Source: Pseudofabraea citricarpa
Taxonomy: Eukaryota > Ascomycota > Leotiomycetes > Helotiales > Dermateaceae
Assembly: GCA_029641185.1 (NCBI GenBank)
Contig: JAPWGK010000017.1
Span: 62,001-126,000, forward strand
Length of the DNA: 64,000 nt
Direction: 5' to 3'
In this document: positions 1 to 10,844 of the stretch, in pieces
Position numbering within the stretch: the stretch's first letter is position 1
Layout of the letters: the number at the start of each line of letters is the position of its first letter
Notes under the pieces: model-generated
Seen by the model: the letters and a program-made list of their open reading frames with translations, nothing else
Told to the model about the DNA's origin: nothing
The model's database searches: none
Program-made: the position numbers and the translations under genes

Positions 1-919
1 TGGGCCAGTGCAGCTACTTTTACCGACATAGACTAATGGTAGGCCAGCTTGAATCATCCGTGTTCCTGTCCATTGTTATTAGTGTGCTATAAAGTAAGTT
101 AAGCGAGGGCTAACCATTTTAGTCTTCCTCAAGTCACCCAGATTTGGTAGCCAGATACCACTTCAAGTATGATTTCTGTCCAGCTTTGGTTATTGTCGCT
201 TCTCCCAGGTTATAAACGAGCCAGACTAGGTATTCACCAGTGGTTGTTGTTTATTGTTTGTTCTGAAGATGGATAATCATTAAGTTCCACGTAGGAAAGG
301 AAGATATGTCAATACGTAGGGATTGGTGACTGTTCCTTAGCTTGAACGAACTCGTGATCCGGCGCGGGAAGAAATAGGAACTAGTTCTTCCGTAACACGT
401 GCTACGTACACATAATTCAATATCGACGTGTTGCAACTGTTATCATTGCGACCTTAATATCTTGAGATGGATTAACAGTGGACTGCGGGACTTATTGCAT
501 GCGTGGCACGCACTGAGGGGAAAAGCCAGCTGCAAGTCATGATAGAAAGATATAATATATTTTGAACAGTTAAATGCGTCTCAGAAGCCAAGTTGATTCG
601 TCTCCATCTGACGAAGCAAAACTCTCATTCTCTACGAGTGGCTGTAAAAAGGCGACCCCCAGATGCATGCAAAGTGTGGTACGCCGGTGAATTTAGTTTA
701 TTACTTTTTGCATCGGGCTTACTATGCAATTAGAGTTCCTAGCCCTTTTTAAATCGAACAAATCCCCAAATCTTCACAGAAACCTCGTCTAGCGGCCTTA
801 GTTTGCGCCACCCAACGTTTGGCTGGGCTGTTAGTACACAATGAGTGAGTTTTGTAAAAAATTTATTTGCCTTCTGCTTCTCCTATCAAAATATTTCCTT
901 CTGGGCGGGGAGCTTCTCC
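1..919. other. 5' intergenic stretch, no gene seen
   Basis: Both strands are broken by frequent stops. The longest open stretch (about 61 codons, minus strand, 251-436) has no recognisable motif. The last 80 bases (841-919) may be 5' leader or a first exon of the following gene: an ATG at 841 is followed at once by a donor-like GTGAGT. Confidence 0.6.
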
Positions 920-1948
920 ATGACATTCAATATACGCAATCGCTCTGACGACTTAGCTGAGACACTTCAGGCGCCGCGTGATGTAGCAAAGCAATTCCAA
1001 TCCCTCAAACGGGACAACCAAACAGAACAGATTGTCCAAAAATTCGCAAACTTTCACCGGCTCCCTAAAGAGATCAGGCACAAGATAATGGACTTTTTAT
1101 TGCCAGAGCCTCGGGTGATCCGAGCCCGGATCGCATACGAAGCACCTTTTGAGTACTTTTATTTCGATTATCCGCACCACCAGTTCCAGAGGGACTTTGA
1201 GAAACAAGCCAGTCGGATTATAAGAATAGGCCCTGAATTTCGCGATTATTTCTTATTTAGATATAGATGGATTCTCTCGCAAAAATGCCAGACAACATTT
1301 CCTGTCTACTCCAGGGACATTTCGCTTGACAATCTGATTGGTGTTTCTCGCGATAGTTTGGTACTATGTAATGAGAGGTTGAATGCTTTGCGGGTTCATG
1401 GACCAAGCCCATTTCAATTCCCGACTAGCCTCAGATCTCTAGCTGTTCAGATTCCTGGTGTCGAGCGGCAATCACTACGACAAACAATGGATTTCCTGGA
1501 GAGACATGCGCCACATATCAATCAATTTACCTATGTGGTGGGGTGCCATATAAGCGTACTCGGAGAACCAAAACTTCTAGCACTCGATGAGTGGATGGAA
1601 GATGCTATAACCATCGAATTACCAGGAATTGGAAGAGGACACGAAACACTGGGCACAGTCGAAAAGTCACTCTATGCAGCAAAGAAGCTCAAACGATGGT
1701 ACTCTAAAGAGGTTGAAATACGAGAGAATCACGGGAGTGTAGTATACTGGCACAGGGTGAGATTTAGTGTTTCTGTTATGGCGGAGCTGTGTCATTACGT
1801 TGACGCTTTGCCCCCGAACTATGTTCCGCACCGCTTTCCTTCAAAACTGGTTTACTTTGTGCCGCCGTTCCAACTCTGGTTTCCGCATAATGGGGATTCA
1901 AGATTCAGGGGAATTTATGATGGGATTGAAGAGATGTTTAATGAGTGA
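920..1948 (+). CDS. 2EXR-domain family protein (copy 1)
   Basis: This is a 342-residue, single-exon, cytosolic-looking protein with no signal peptide or membrane segment. Residues about 42-75 hold the 2EXR signature, with Phe-x-x-Leu-Pro-x-Glu-Ile-Arg-x-x-Ile followed by a Leu-Pro-x-Pro-Arg-Val stretch. The family is expanded in leotiomycetes and its molecular function is unknown; the N-terminal motif recalls F-box-like protein-interaction modules. I chose the ATG at 920 because the open frame upstream has only a GTG. An alternative model is visible: ATGA at 841-844, donor GTGAGT at 845, acceptor TTAG ending at 956, which rejoins in the correct frame and would replace the first 13 residues. 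The C-terminus resembles copies 2 and 3 downstream (aromatic stretch, then an acidic Gly-Ile-x-x-x-Phe tail), so the three look like local paralogs. Expression and role cannot be inferred. Confidence 0.75.
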   Translation: MTFNIRNRSDDLAETLQAPRDVAKQFQSLKRDNQTEQIVQKFANFHRLPKEIRHKIMDFLLPEPRVIRARIAYEAPFEYFYFDYPHHQFQRDFEKQASRIIRIGPEFRDYFLFRYRWILSQKCQTTFPVYSRDISLDNLIGVSRDSLVLCNERLNALRVHGPSPFQFPTSLRSLAVQIPGVERQSLRQTMDFLERHAPHINQFTYVVGCHISVLGEPKLLALDEWMEDAITIELPGIGRGHETLGTVEKSLYAAKKLKRWYSKEVEIRENHGSVVYWHRVRFSVSVMAELCHYVDALPPNYVPHRFPSKLVYFVPPFQLWFPHNGDSRFRGIYDGIEEMFNE

Positions 1949-2469
1949 AATGAAGAATAATTGTGTATGAAGCTGTTTGATCGTAGCACATGGAACAAGT
2001 ACAACTATGACGATTTCAGATTAAGAGAGGGGAGGAACCCGTTTAGAGTTCTAAATGATCACATCACCAAGAAGCAAAAACGCTTACAAAGTGTTATGCT
2101 GACCTATGTTGTTTGGACTCTTCATCGGTAATCGTGGCAGAGATAGAAGAGTAATAAGTAGAAGGAAAAGAGGTTTGGTGGTGCACATTAAAAGCTAACA
2201 GGGTTTTGTATAAAGTTGTCATGATTTGAATTTGTCTACTCTAACTATCTTTGACTTCCCCATTCATCTTCCACTCCACCCCACTTCTAGCAAATGTATC
2301 CGAGGAAAGTATTCTCTTGCAGCAATGAAAACACTTCTAATCTCCCACCGGAAAGGTATTGTACATGAACTTCTTGCAGTTTGAAGAGCTATCATGAAAG
2401 TCAATGCACCCAGAGCTTGCCCTCCTATCCTTACTTGGCAACCATAGGTAGACATAGCCATTGTGGTAT
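1949..2469. other. Intergenic, convergent 3' regions
   Basis: This stretch lies between the stops of two convergent 2EXR genes and probably holds both 3' UTRs. An AT-rich segment with TAATAAG and TATAAAG near 2150-2215 could include polyadenylation signals. No gene is seen. Confidence 0.5.
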
Positions 2470-3782
2470 TCATGAGTTCTCTTCAGGCAAGTAGTCACAA
2501 CCACTCATCAACAACTCGATGCCCTCATAGTTCTCATTGAATGATTGTCCATCCGCCAAGATCTTTGCAGGCTCAGGTGGCTCCTTGAACAGATTGCGGA
2601 TATTCTCAATCAGGAGGATGATGTTGCCTTCTTCGTCACATGGAGTGGTGCAATCAAGCGAAGGAATTCTCAAGACGAATGACTTGTCTTTAGAGTCGTA
2701 TCGTGGGCTAGGGTAGGAGCAAAAGTCTTCACCTCCTAGATGGCACCATCCGTTGAAGATCATTGACATGAAGGCAGGAACCTGGACTTTGAATTCGACG
2801 CGTGTCCAGAATAGGTCTATCTCCAGAGCTTCATTGAAGTGCTGCTTGATCTGCTCCGCGAATTCACAGGTTCTCGAATGAAAAGCTTTGGCAGATCCGA
2901 TTGTTTGGTTTTTGTCGGGGACTAAGAGCATATCTTCAAATCTGTCATCGATCTCAACGAAGCCATTTGACTGATCTTCCTTGAACACTGTAGCAGGTCT
3001 TCTTCCTAGGCAAATGCTAAGTTCACGGAGTCCTGGAAAGGTGCGTCGAAGGAGTAGCAAGATCTCGAAACAGGTAGCCCGATGGTCTTTTCCAGGGCTC
3101 TGCCATGGATCGAACCAGATAGCCACATACTTAACTCTAGAGGGTGGTAGCCAAACAGCGATAGACCAAGCTGCCTTGATTTCTTCGTAATCCAGGAACA
3201 GCGTGTCTTGATGAACATTGATCAATCGATCGAATGGGGTCAAGGGAGACTTTACATCCCAGGGGCCACCAAGATTGCCGTAAGTAGTGCCGTCCCACAA
3301 CTGGACTCTTGGTGAACCAACCACAAGAAGTGGCACGTGCATGGCAAACATCTCAGCTCGGAAGTCGGCGCAAACGGATCCAAACTTTCGAAGAAGCTTT
3401 TCGTGGCTGCTGCCATAAGTTCCAACACGTGCGGCAGTAAAGCCCATGTTGACGAAGTTTCGGCTGATTCCGAAATAGAAGTGGCCTCCAGCGCCGCCTT
3501 CATTCTTCATAGCCGTACGTAAGATCTTCATACGGAGCTCGAAGGGTAGCTTAGGAAATGGGTGGAACTTGAACAGTGCCTCGATGAATGCACCTTTATC
3601 TACTGCTGTCAAGTTAGTTATGTTCTTGGAGCAGTCGATCTAGATCGAATATCTTCGGTGAAGGGAAGCTGAGACATACGTCGCTTAGATTTTAGACTGG
3701 GAAGATGGATACGGTCAACGTGATCCAAAGCGTAGTTGGCAGCATCTTCTGCGTTGAGACGGGCAATCTTCCAGACAGTCAT
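2470..3782 (-). CDS. 2EXR-domain family protein (copy 2)
   Basis: Two exons on the minus strand, 3782-3680 and 3605-2470, give a protein of about 412 residues. Exon 1 starts at the ATG at 3782. The intron has donor GTATGT at 3679 and branch point CTAAC about 12 nt before a tandem CAGCAG acceptor. The downstream open frame alone starts on TTG, so the upstream exon is needed. The 2EXR motif follows the exon junction by about 15 residues: Phe-His-x-Phe-x-Lys-Leu-Pro-x-Glu-Leu-Arg-x-Lys-Ile. The middle contains a Phe-Pro-Gly-Leu-Arg-Glu-Leu segment and the C-terminus a Thr-Pro-Cys-Asp-Glu-Glu segment, both of which recur in the broken copy at 5.6-6.2 kb. The function of the family is unknown. It is convergent with copy 1. 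The assignment to the family rests on the motif and the paralogy. Confidence 0.75.
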
Positions 3783-5556
3783 GGCTACTTGTGTTGAAGA
3801 GTATATGCAACTAATCTTGAGTAGCAGGTCCGTAATGTGGAGATCGATATCAGCAGCGAGCTCGGTCTAACTCGATCTTGAAAGGATTCAAGCTTCAAGA
3901 AGGCAGCTTGATGCTACGTTGCAAGATATAGCTGTGCTAAGTCAAAGTGTTGTAAGCTGACAGTGTACGCGCATTGATCGCGTGTTGTGAACTTACTCAG
4001 AGGTGTCCTGATGAGAGCTGGAGCTGATGCTTGCAACAGTTGAGAACGCGAGCTTCCCCTTTATTGTCGTACAAGAGGCAAAGAGTAGAGAGGTTTCGTG
4101 TTATGCTCAAAGGGTTGGGGATTTCGATCTGACCTTTGAGAGTGGATATTGGAAGGTGGTGTTGAGGAAAGAAAGTATGAGACTTAGAAAGTTAAGCGAG
4201 CTAGTAGGCCTTGCTCACTCGACTTGCCTTTTATCGATAACACTCATTCACTCTTCAAATCCGCCCCATAGCTTAGCATCCCCTCAGATCATTGTGGCCA
4301 TCTATTGTGGTGGTGCTTGCATTCAGATTGAGGGCTGATCTTCTGCATTATCTACTTAGATACTCGACGATCTGATGTCATTGTCCTATCCCATCCTCCT
4401 TGAATCAATATCATCGAAATCAAATTCCAACACTCTACTGGCTACCAGGTCCAATAAGAGCCACACAATATCTTGATAACGTCAAACAATTTCTTCAATA
4501 TCAAGGTAATAGCCGCATGGTTCCCACATCAGCAATCGTTATCAATACCTACCTAAGCAGGTATGATAATATCAAGTTCTTTCATCCACACACGCAAATA
4601 ACAAGCTGAAGTATCTTTCTAACTGCTTACAGATAGATCCAATTTCTTTATCAGCAGCAAGTTGACGATGGTGGAACCATGGATTGGGGCTGAATGGAGT
4701 GTGCTCGCTAAGCGAGCTATCTCCGACATGTGGCTTAATTACAACTTGAAAACCATCGATCGTCTTCTTTGTCAGTTTAATTATTTACCTATGTTTTTCC
4801 TTGCTGAAAAGATGACTCATCACATTGTTACCATCCTTACTCAAGATGCTGTTCAATGCGGCAGGGATTTAGTTCTGTGTCTCGCTTCAGGCGATCTATG
4901 GTCTGAAGCGCAGCGTTTATTATGCCAGGAAAAGACCTCGAAAACACGTCGGTTGGGAGAAAGATCAAGAGTACGTGCTGATTACATGTGCAGTCAACGT
5001 GAAGGGGTAATCTCCTCCCCAATTCCAACTTCTCTGTATCAAAATGAAACATTTGGAGCTTGCTTGATTACTGCAGCGCTGGCTCTTTGCTGTAAACTAG
5101 AGGGCTGACCTTTATCTTCTGTTGCGGCAAGTCCGCTGATCAGCATATCAATCTGTAACTGGCCAGCTCTGTTGACACAAGCCCACCACGACTCCGCGCA
5201 ATCCAGGATCCTGGGTAGCCGAGCCTGCCTGCAGAGTAGATGATACATGCCAAGAGTTAGACTTCCATTACATCAACTCATACATCATTATTATATTGTA
5301 TGAATGGGAAAGGCAACTTCAAGCTTGATCAAAAACATATTAGCCTTTCATGTTGGTATGGGGTATTTGTCCTCTGTCTTGCATTATGCTATTATCTTAC
5401 AAATACTATGTACAGGATGTAGTCAGATCTTGGACTCTTACATATATGACTGCGTGTTTCCCCCATCTATTATTGGAACATAATCCAAAGCCTTCCGATA
5501 TTTGACCTCTGCTGTCTAGCCCTCGATGTCCCAAATCCGGAGGGATTGCAAGACAT
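3783..5556. other. Gene-poor interval
   Basis: Open stretches on the plus strand at 4027-4338 (103 codons) and 4662-5108 (148 codons) have no recognisable motif, and I see no splice signals that join them. I see no supported gene here; promoter DNA of copy 2 lies at its left end. Confidence 0.5.
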
Positions 5557-6151
5557 TCAACGCAGATCATTACCTACAAGCATGTGGTCCCATCCCAATG
5601 TATGCCTCGCTGACTCTGAACCATGACCCGAAGCCCATGCCATCACACTTCCCTCATGCCCATCTTCTTCCTCTGCACTTGTTTCCCGAAACAGATCGGG
5701 TATGCCATCGTACTGACTCATCATGTAGCCATCCTCATCGCAGGGAGTAAAACATTCCAGGAGCTCGAAACAAATAAGCTGAGGAGCATGAAATGTGTCT
5801 ACATTCACATCCGCACATTTAGAACAAAACCTGCCAACCAAGCCTCTGATAGCCGTGTCGAAACTCGTCACCCGTTTGAAACTGTGATTTTCTGAGCAAA
5901 AGCTCACAAATCTTATGGAGCAGTTTCTTCTCGACTTTGGTGGCTCGTGCAACATAGCTCCGCACCAAATCGAGATCGTCCGTGCCGAGACTAGTGTGAA
6001 TGTCCAGGTTGGCTCGTACGTAGCTTACATTGTAGTAGTAAGAGTGAGTGTGCTCCAGTGGGTGTGGAGAATCCCAGATTAAAGGAGCCAGAGCAAACGT
6101 CAATTTTCTCAGTATCGGAAAGGTGAAGTGTATGAATGCTTGTATTTCCAT
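5557..6151 (-). pseudogene. Truncated, frameshifted 2EXR-family copy 3
   Basis: Two minus-strand reading frames, 6151-5819 and 5955-5557, overlap and together match only the C-terminal half of copy 2. The first contains Phe-Pro-Ile-Leu-Arg-Lys-Leu, matching Phe-Pro-Gly-Leu-Arg-Glu-Leu of copy 2, and an Ala-Arg-Ala-x-x-Val-Glu-Lys helix-like segment. The second contains Thr-Pro-Cys-Asp-Glu-Asp-Gly, matching Thr-Pro-Cys-Asp-Glu-Glu-Gly. The frame changes between 5820 and 5950 and I found no clean intron that repairs it. No 2EXR motif is found upstream, so the N-terminal half is missing. The simplest reading is a decayed tandem duplicate. An unrecognised intron is possible but would not restore the missing half. 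Confidence 0.55.
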
Positions 6152-6618
6152 TATCAGCAGATGGATGACATTCTCCCAAGGTTAAAAATGATGCGTACTT
6201 GATATGATGTTCATTGTTAATCTTCCTTGGGTGTAGACTCGTAGCCAATTTGGAAACTTTCTTTGCGAATGAGAAGAGGTTTCCAAACTTGACAAATTTT
6301 TATATATATTGATAGTGCCTGTTCCAACCGATACTGGGGCCAGTTACAGGCACCAGCTGCTGTAATGACTGCCGCTCATGGATCGCTTTGTCAAGCATCC
6401 TACTCACTAAGAAGCGTCTTGTTGCAACTAGTTAAGCCAACCTTGATAGAAAACCATTGACTGGGCTGACAGCGGGTATGGTTCACTCAATTCATGCATA
6501 CATATCTGCAGGCAGAAAAAAAAAGTGACTGAATTCCAACTAAAACATACATCAAGTTCTGTCCTCCATCTGTATACACCGCCCGCCTCAAACCAAACCG
6601 GCCCCAGTCCATTCTGCT
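6152..6618. other. Intergenic, 3' side of SDHC
   Basis: AT-rich DNA with a poly-A run (about 6513-6522). It holds the probable 3' UTR of SDHC. No gene is seen. Confidence 0.5.
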
Positions 6619-7308
6619 CTAAATCAGGGTAGCCAAGGCTAAGGCACTTGCAGAGCTAACTCCAACCACGGTCCATCCAGTTCTAATGATTGTTTTGTTG
6701 GTCATCGTCTTGCCCAAATCCCAGGTCAAATGTCTTAGGCCATTCATGGTATGGAAGGTAAAAGGCATCGCAAGAGTAAATTTGGTAGCAACCTTGGCTG
6801 CAACTGGCCATGATGCAAATGCTGCTGCCATACTCGCACTATCGAGATGCCATCCAAGCAAAGGGCTCACTAAGTATGCAGTTCCGAATACATAGATGCC
6901 GCCCGAGAGGATGCAGCCAGTGATTCTGTTTAGTGCAGAGAGATACCAGGTAACCTGCGGCTTATAGATGAGGAGATGGGGAGCGGTCGGACGGTGTTTT
7001 CGTTGTTCGACAAGAATTTGGTAGCTATCGGCGGGGGTCATCTTCTGGGTTGCGACAGGTCTGTACATGTTAGCTCGAGCCTCGAATGGCAACGGAGACA
7101 TCGCACCGAGTCTGGATAGACGATCCCATCATGGCAGGAGCCGCGAATTGCTTGAAGACAAGCTGCGAGGCGGAGGGGTTGCTGGCCGCGACTTTAAAGA
7201 GGTTAATATACATCATGATGCAATCGCACAAACACAAGGCTGGCGGGCCAATTGGAGAGCAAACTTACGCCGGCGCAGCGATTGTTGGGCAGCTCTTTGG
7301 GCAAACAT
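6619..7308 (-). CDS. SDHC: Succinate dehydrogenase cytochrome b560 subunit (SDHC)
   Basis: This is the membrane-anchor subunit of mitochondrial complex II. It helps bind heme b and the ubiquinone that takes electrons from succinate. Three exons, 7308-7269, 7191-7107 and 7060-6619, encode 188 residues, the usual length. Donors are GTAAGT and GTGCGA, and the second intron has a perfect GCTAAC branch point. Exon 1 plus the start of exon 2 form an Arg/Ala/Ser-rich mitochondrial presequence without acidic residues. Ser83 and Arg87 in the Ser-Ala-Leu-Asn-Arg-Ile-Thr-Gly motif are the family's quinone-site positions. His145 and His152 lie in His-x-x-Asn-Gly-Leu-Arg-His, the heme-ligand region. Three membrane helices follow the expected order. 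Complex II is the target of SDHI fungicides; no resistance call is made here. The segment before helix I reads His-Leu-Leu-Ile-Tyr, where Ser or Thr is common at the second Leu. Confidence 0.93.
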
Positions 7309-8706
7309 TATGATAGAGTGGAGGTGATTGTGATGCTTGTTCACTGGAGACTTGGGACAGCTGAAGAAGGTCGACGTCGTGACGCTCAGTCGTTTGCTTC
7401 TGTTTCGCGGAAGGAAACGGCAGCAGACCCGAGGTTGTTCGTGATCCAATCATATGCCCAGGATTACTGAAGCCTTTACTTACTAAGCAATTTTCCACGT
7501 GACCCTGAATTTCCATATTGTTCGCAAAAATTTCATTCTCGCGTCTTCCTTTTTCCTTCTTCACGAGCATCAACATCAACGCTGCTTGAATCCAAGTGGC
7601 AGACGACGGTGGACTGGTCAGCTGGTGACGTTATGTCATCAGCACGATCATACTTATGTTCTGAGAACGAAGGATCTGTCGTTAATCTCGGCCTCGAGGA
7701 AATCAATCTCGTGGCCGTTTCATTTTATGATCTATACACCTACCTGGGGAACTCGAAGGGATTTACTGCCAACTCACTCATATAACGCGATACGAACCAC
7801 AACTTGCAAGCCTGCGCAGCTTAACTGTTGCATTCTCGTGTGGCGCACACTGAAACCATCGAATCATGACCACACCAACATATCGACAACGAATACACTC
7901 AAGGGCAGTAGAGATTGGCTTGGATGTCAGGCATGGTGGTATACAAAGACCCTCTGGCTGCCATGCAGGCAGGCAGGCATACTATCGTGGTGAAGCGTAA
8001 GCCGATGAACCATCGTGGAAGGCCAAAGTGACTCGAACTTCGCACCGTGGAAGATCTGTTGCGGTATGTTGGCAAGTGTCAAACAGCGGCTACTCTCACC
8101 AAGCAATATCGCTTCCATGCACACGATTTGAAACAGAAATAATAGCCTTGAAATTCTGACATGCAGTTATTTATCTTTGCTGATGATGAGGATGATGCTG
8201 TGATGTCTGCAACCCCGCACGTCGGATCACCCATTCCACAAGTTGTCTCCTGGGCAAGCTTGGGTATAAAAAAAATTCTCCCATATCAATAACAAAAGTA
8301 CACATTTTCCAACGATTCCAGATTTATATTGGGACAAATGTAGGTGGACATGGCGTGCTATGCTTAATGACGAACGGGATTAGATCTTCCGCAGGCACAA
8401 TTTAAGTTAACTTTTCAAAGCGCTGCAGTGGTAAGTACCGATGTATCTTGGCCTTGTCGTATGTTCCTGTAGACATTCTCCGCATCTTAACATGGATGAT
8501 ATGCACTTCCACTCTTGCTTTGAGTTTTGTATGACAGTCTAATTTCTTTCCCCCGCACCAGCTATTTAACCGGCAGAGCTTCATGGCGAGGATGATATCA
8601 CCAAGGAAGTCGTTTCCAGATATCATTAGTCCTATAAGTACGCAAGTCTCGCCGCCTCGAAAGACCTAATTTGAAGGTACTCTTTAGAGCCTCAAGTTGT
8701 TCCACC
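7309..8706. other. Gene-poor interval between SDHC and the GH1 gene
   Basis: A plus-strand open stretch at 7499-7993 (164 codons, no family motif) and a minus-strand one at 8402-8626 are judged to be chance. The region must contain the divergent promoters of SDHC and the GH1 gene. Pyrimidine-rich DNA lies just upstream of the SDHC start (about 7540-7560). Confidence 0.5.
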
Positions 8707-10844
8707 ATGGCTAACCGCGCTCTTTACCTGGCTGGCATCTTGTCTCTCTCGACCTCGGTAGTCTTGGCAGCGAATGGTACGTCTACAACTACTGCCAGTT
8801 GGTCAACAAAAGTTTACAATGTTTCTGCGGCCACGACTACCTTAACATATCAGTATACCGATGAAGAACTGGCTATGCTTTGGAACCAGATTGGGTCGAT
8901 CGAAGTCGGACCAATTACAACAACCGTCTCACCGACACCAGAACCGTCATCATATGCAAAGCCTGGAGTTTTTCACCCTCAGGTATAATAAATTTACTGA
9001 ACTGGAAACACCAGAGTATGATTTCTAAACATCTCCCAGGTTCCTACGTATGATACATCGTTGAATACGGCAAGACTTCCCGACGACTTTCTCTGGGGTG
9101 TATCGTCCAGTGCGTATCAAGTTGAAGGTGCTGCAAAGGACGAAGGAAAAGGACCTTCAATTTGGGATCTTATTGCCCACAGAGACTATGGTGCTGTTGC
9201 AGACAATTCAACTGGTGACATAGTGGCATCCCAGTATTGGCTCTACAAGCAAGATGTTGCTCGTCTTGCAAACCTAGGTATTCCTTACTACTCGCCGTCC
9301 TTCTCTTGGTATGTCGAGTCATTTAGCGAGCAGCTCATAAATGTATGACATGCTAACGCCCATAAAGGCCAAGATTCTTTCCCTTTGGCAATGGTCCTGT
9401 CAATCAGCAGGGAGTTGAACACTATGACGATCTCATCTCAAGCATGTTAGAAGCTGGAGTGAAGCCTGCCATTACTCTTTTTCATTGGGGTATAGATTCA
9501 TTTTTTGTTCACGTGATGAAAGAGACTGACAAGTGGTAGACACGCCCCTTGCGCTATTCAATTCTTACGGCGCCTGGACCGATCCAAGAATCATTGATGA
9601 TTATTTCAACTATGCAACATACGTGATAAGCCGATACGACGAGCATGTTCCAGTGTGGTTTACATTTAACGAGCGTGGGTGAAATAATCAGACGAGCCTC
9701 AAATTAAATACTGACTTGACAAAAGCTCAATACTGCAACTGGCAATATATGTCTTACCCTGCCGGAAACGACAAGGGTAACTATCCAGCGTATCATAATA
9801 TCACCGGTGGCTTGGAAGCAAGAATTGCGTGCAGTCACTACACTATTCTTGCCCATGCAAAGGTTGCAAAATGGTATCATGAGGATTTCAAGGGGAAAGG
9901 TAAACCACCCAGACAGCTCTCATTATAAACGTGTCTCATCTCTATAGGTCGCATAACATTCAAGAACTCTGGAAATTACTTTGAACCAAACTCAACTTCC
10001 CCAGAAGACCTAGATTCGGTGGCTAGAAACTATGAATTCGTGCTCGGTTGGTTCGGTGGTTGTTGGCGAGATGGGGATTACAGCCCGATGCTCAAGGAAA
10101 CGCTCGGGTCTATGCTGCCCAACTTTACCCAAGAAGAAAAGGATCTGGTCGCGGGGTCTTGTGACTTCTTCGCCATCGACCCATATACTGCATATTATGC
10201 ATACGGACTTCCCGGTGGTTCCGCGTCCTGCGCAGCCAACTCTTCAGATCCAAATTTCCCCGAATGTGCGGGATCTACATCCACAGCCCCGGATGGCTTT
10301 CCGATTGGCCCGGCAGCTGATTATGGCGTGTCCTGGCTAAAGACAACACCGACCAGCGTGCGTCGTTTCCTGAACAAGATCCCACAACTCTTCCCTACCG
10401 TCCCGGATATCGTCGTTTCTGAATTCGGGTTTTCTGAGCCCTACGAAGGGGAGGGCACGAGTCTGAACTACATCCTGTGGGATCTTCGTCGAGCGGATTA
10501 TATTCAGAGTTTCCTGGATAACATTCTCGCGGCGAAAGTCGTCGATGGTGTGAACGTGACGGGGGCTTTTGGATGGGCGATCTTTGATAATTTCGAATGG
10601 GTAAGTTGTTCTCGGACTTTATTCTTCTCGGCGAGAGGTCGGTTTCTAACAAGGGTCTATACAGTTCGCTGGAAATCGTGTGAAGTTCGGTCTTCAATAT
10701 GTCAACCAGACCTCCCTCGAGCGTGTTCCGAAAGCCAGCATGTTTCAATTCTTGGACTGGTTTAAGCTTCACGGTGGTGTGACTGTGGGGAATGGCACAT
10801 CGATTGGAAATGCTAGCGCTATTCCGAATGTAGGCTCAGATTAG
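8707..10844 (+). CDS. Secreted glycoside hydrolase family 1 (beta-glucosidase-like)
   Basis: Seven exons (8707-8982, 9040-9308, 9368-9489, 9540-9674, 9726-9899, 9948-10600, 10665-10844) encode 602 residues. The ATG at 8707 has a good CACC context and opens a signal peptide (about residues 1-22). A Thr/Ser-rich spacer runs to about residue 100, before the GH1 barrel (Leu-Pro-x-x-Phe-Leu-Trp-Gly, then Ala-Tyr-Gln-Val-Glu-Gly). The acid/base is Glu267 in Thr-Phe-Asn-Glu-Pro; this motif only appears once the intron at 9675-9725 is removed. The likely nucleophile is Glu484 in Val-Ser-Glu-Phe-Gly, where the family usually has Thr-Glu-Asn-Gly. Phe-Glu-Trp spans the last junction (exons 6-7) as expected. 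Many Asn-x-Ser/Thr sites fit secretion. GH1 enzymes retain configuration on beta-glycosides; the substrate here is not predictable. Exon phases agree at all six junctions. Confidence 0.9.

Noticed and set aside
4662..5108. 148-codon frame on the plus strand
   Set aside because: No motif, and the opposite strand also carries open stretches here; treated as chance.
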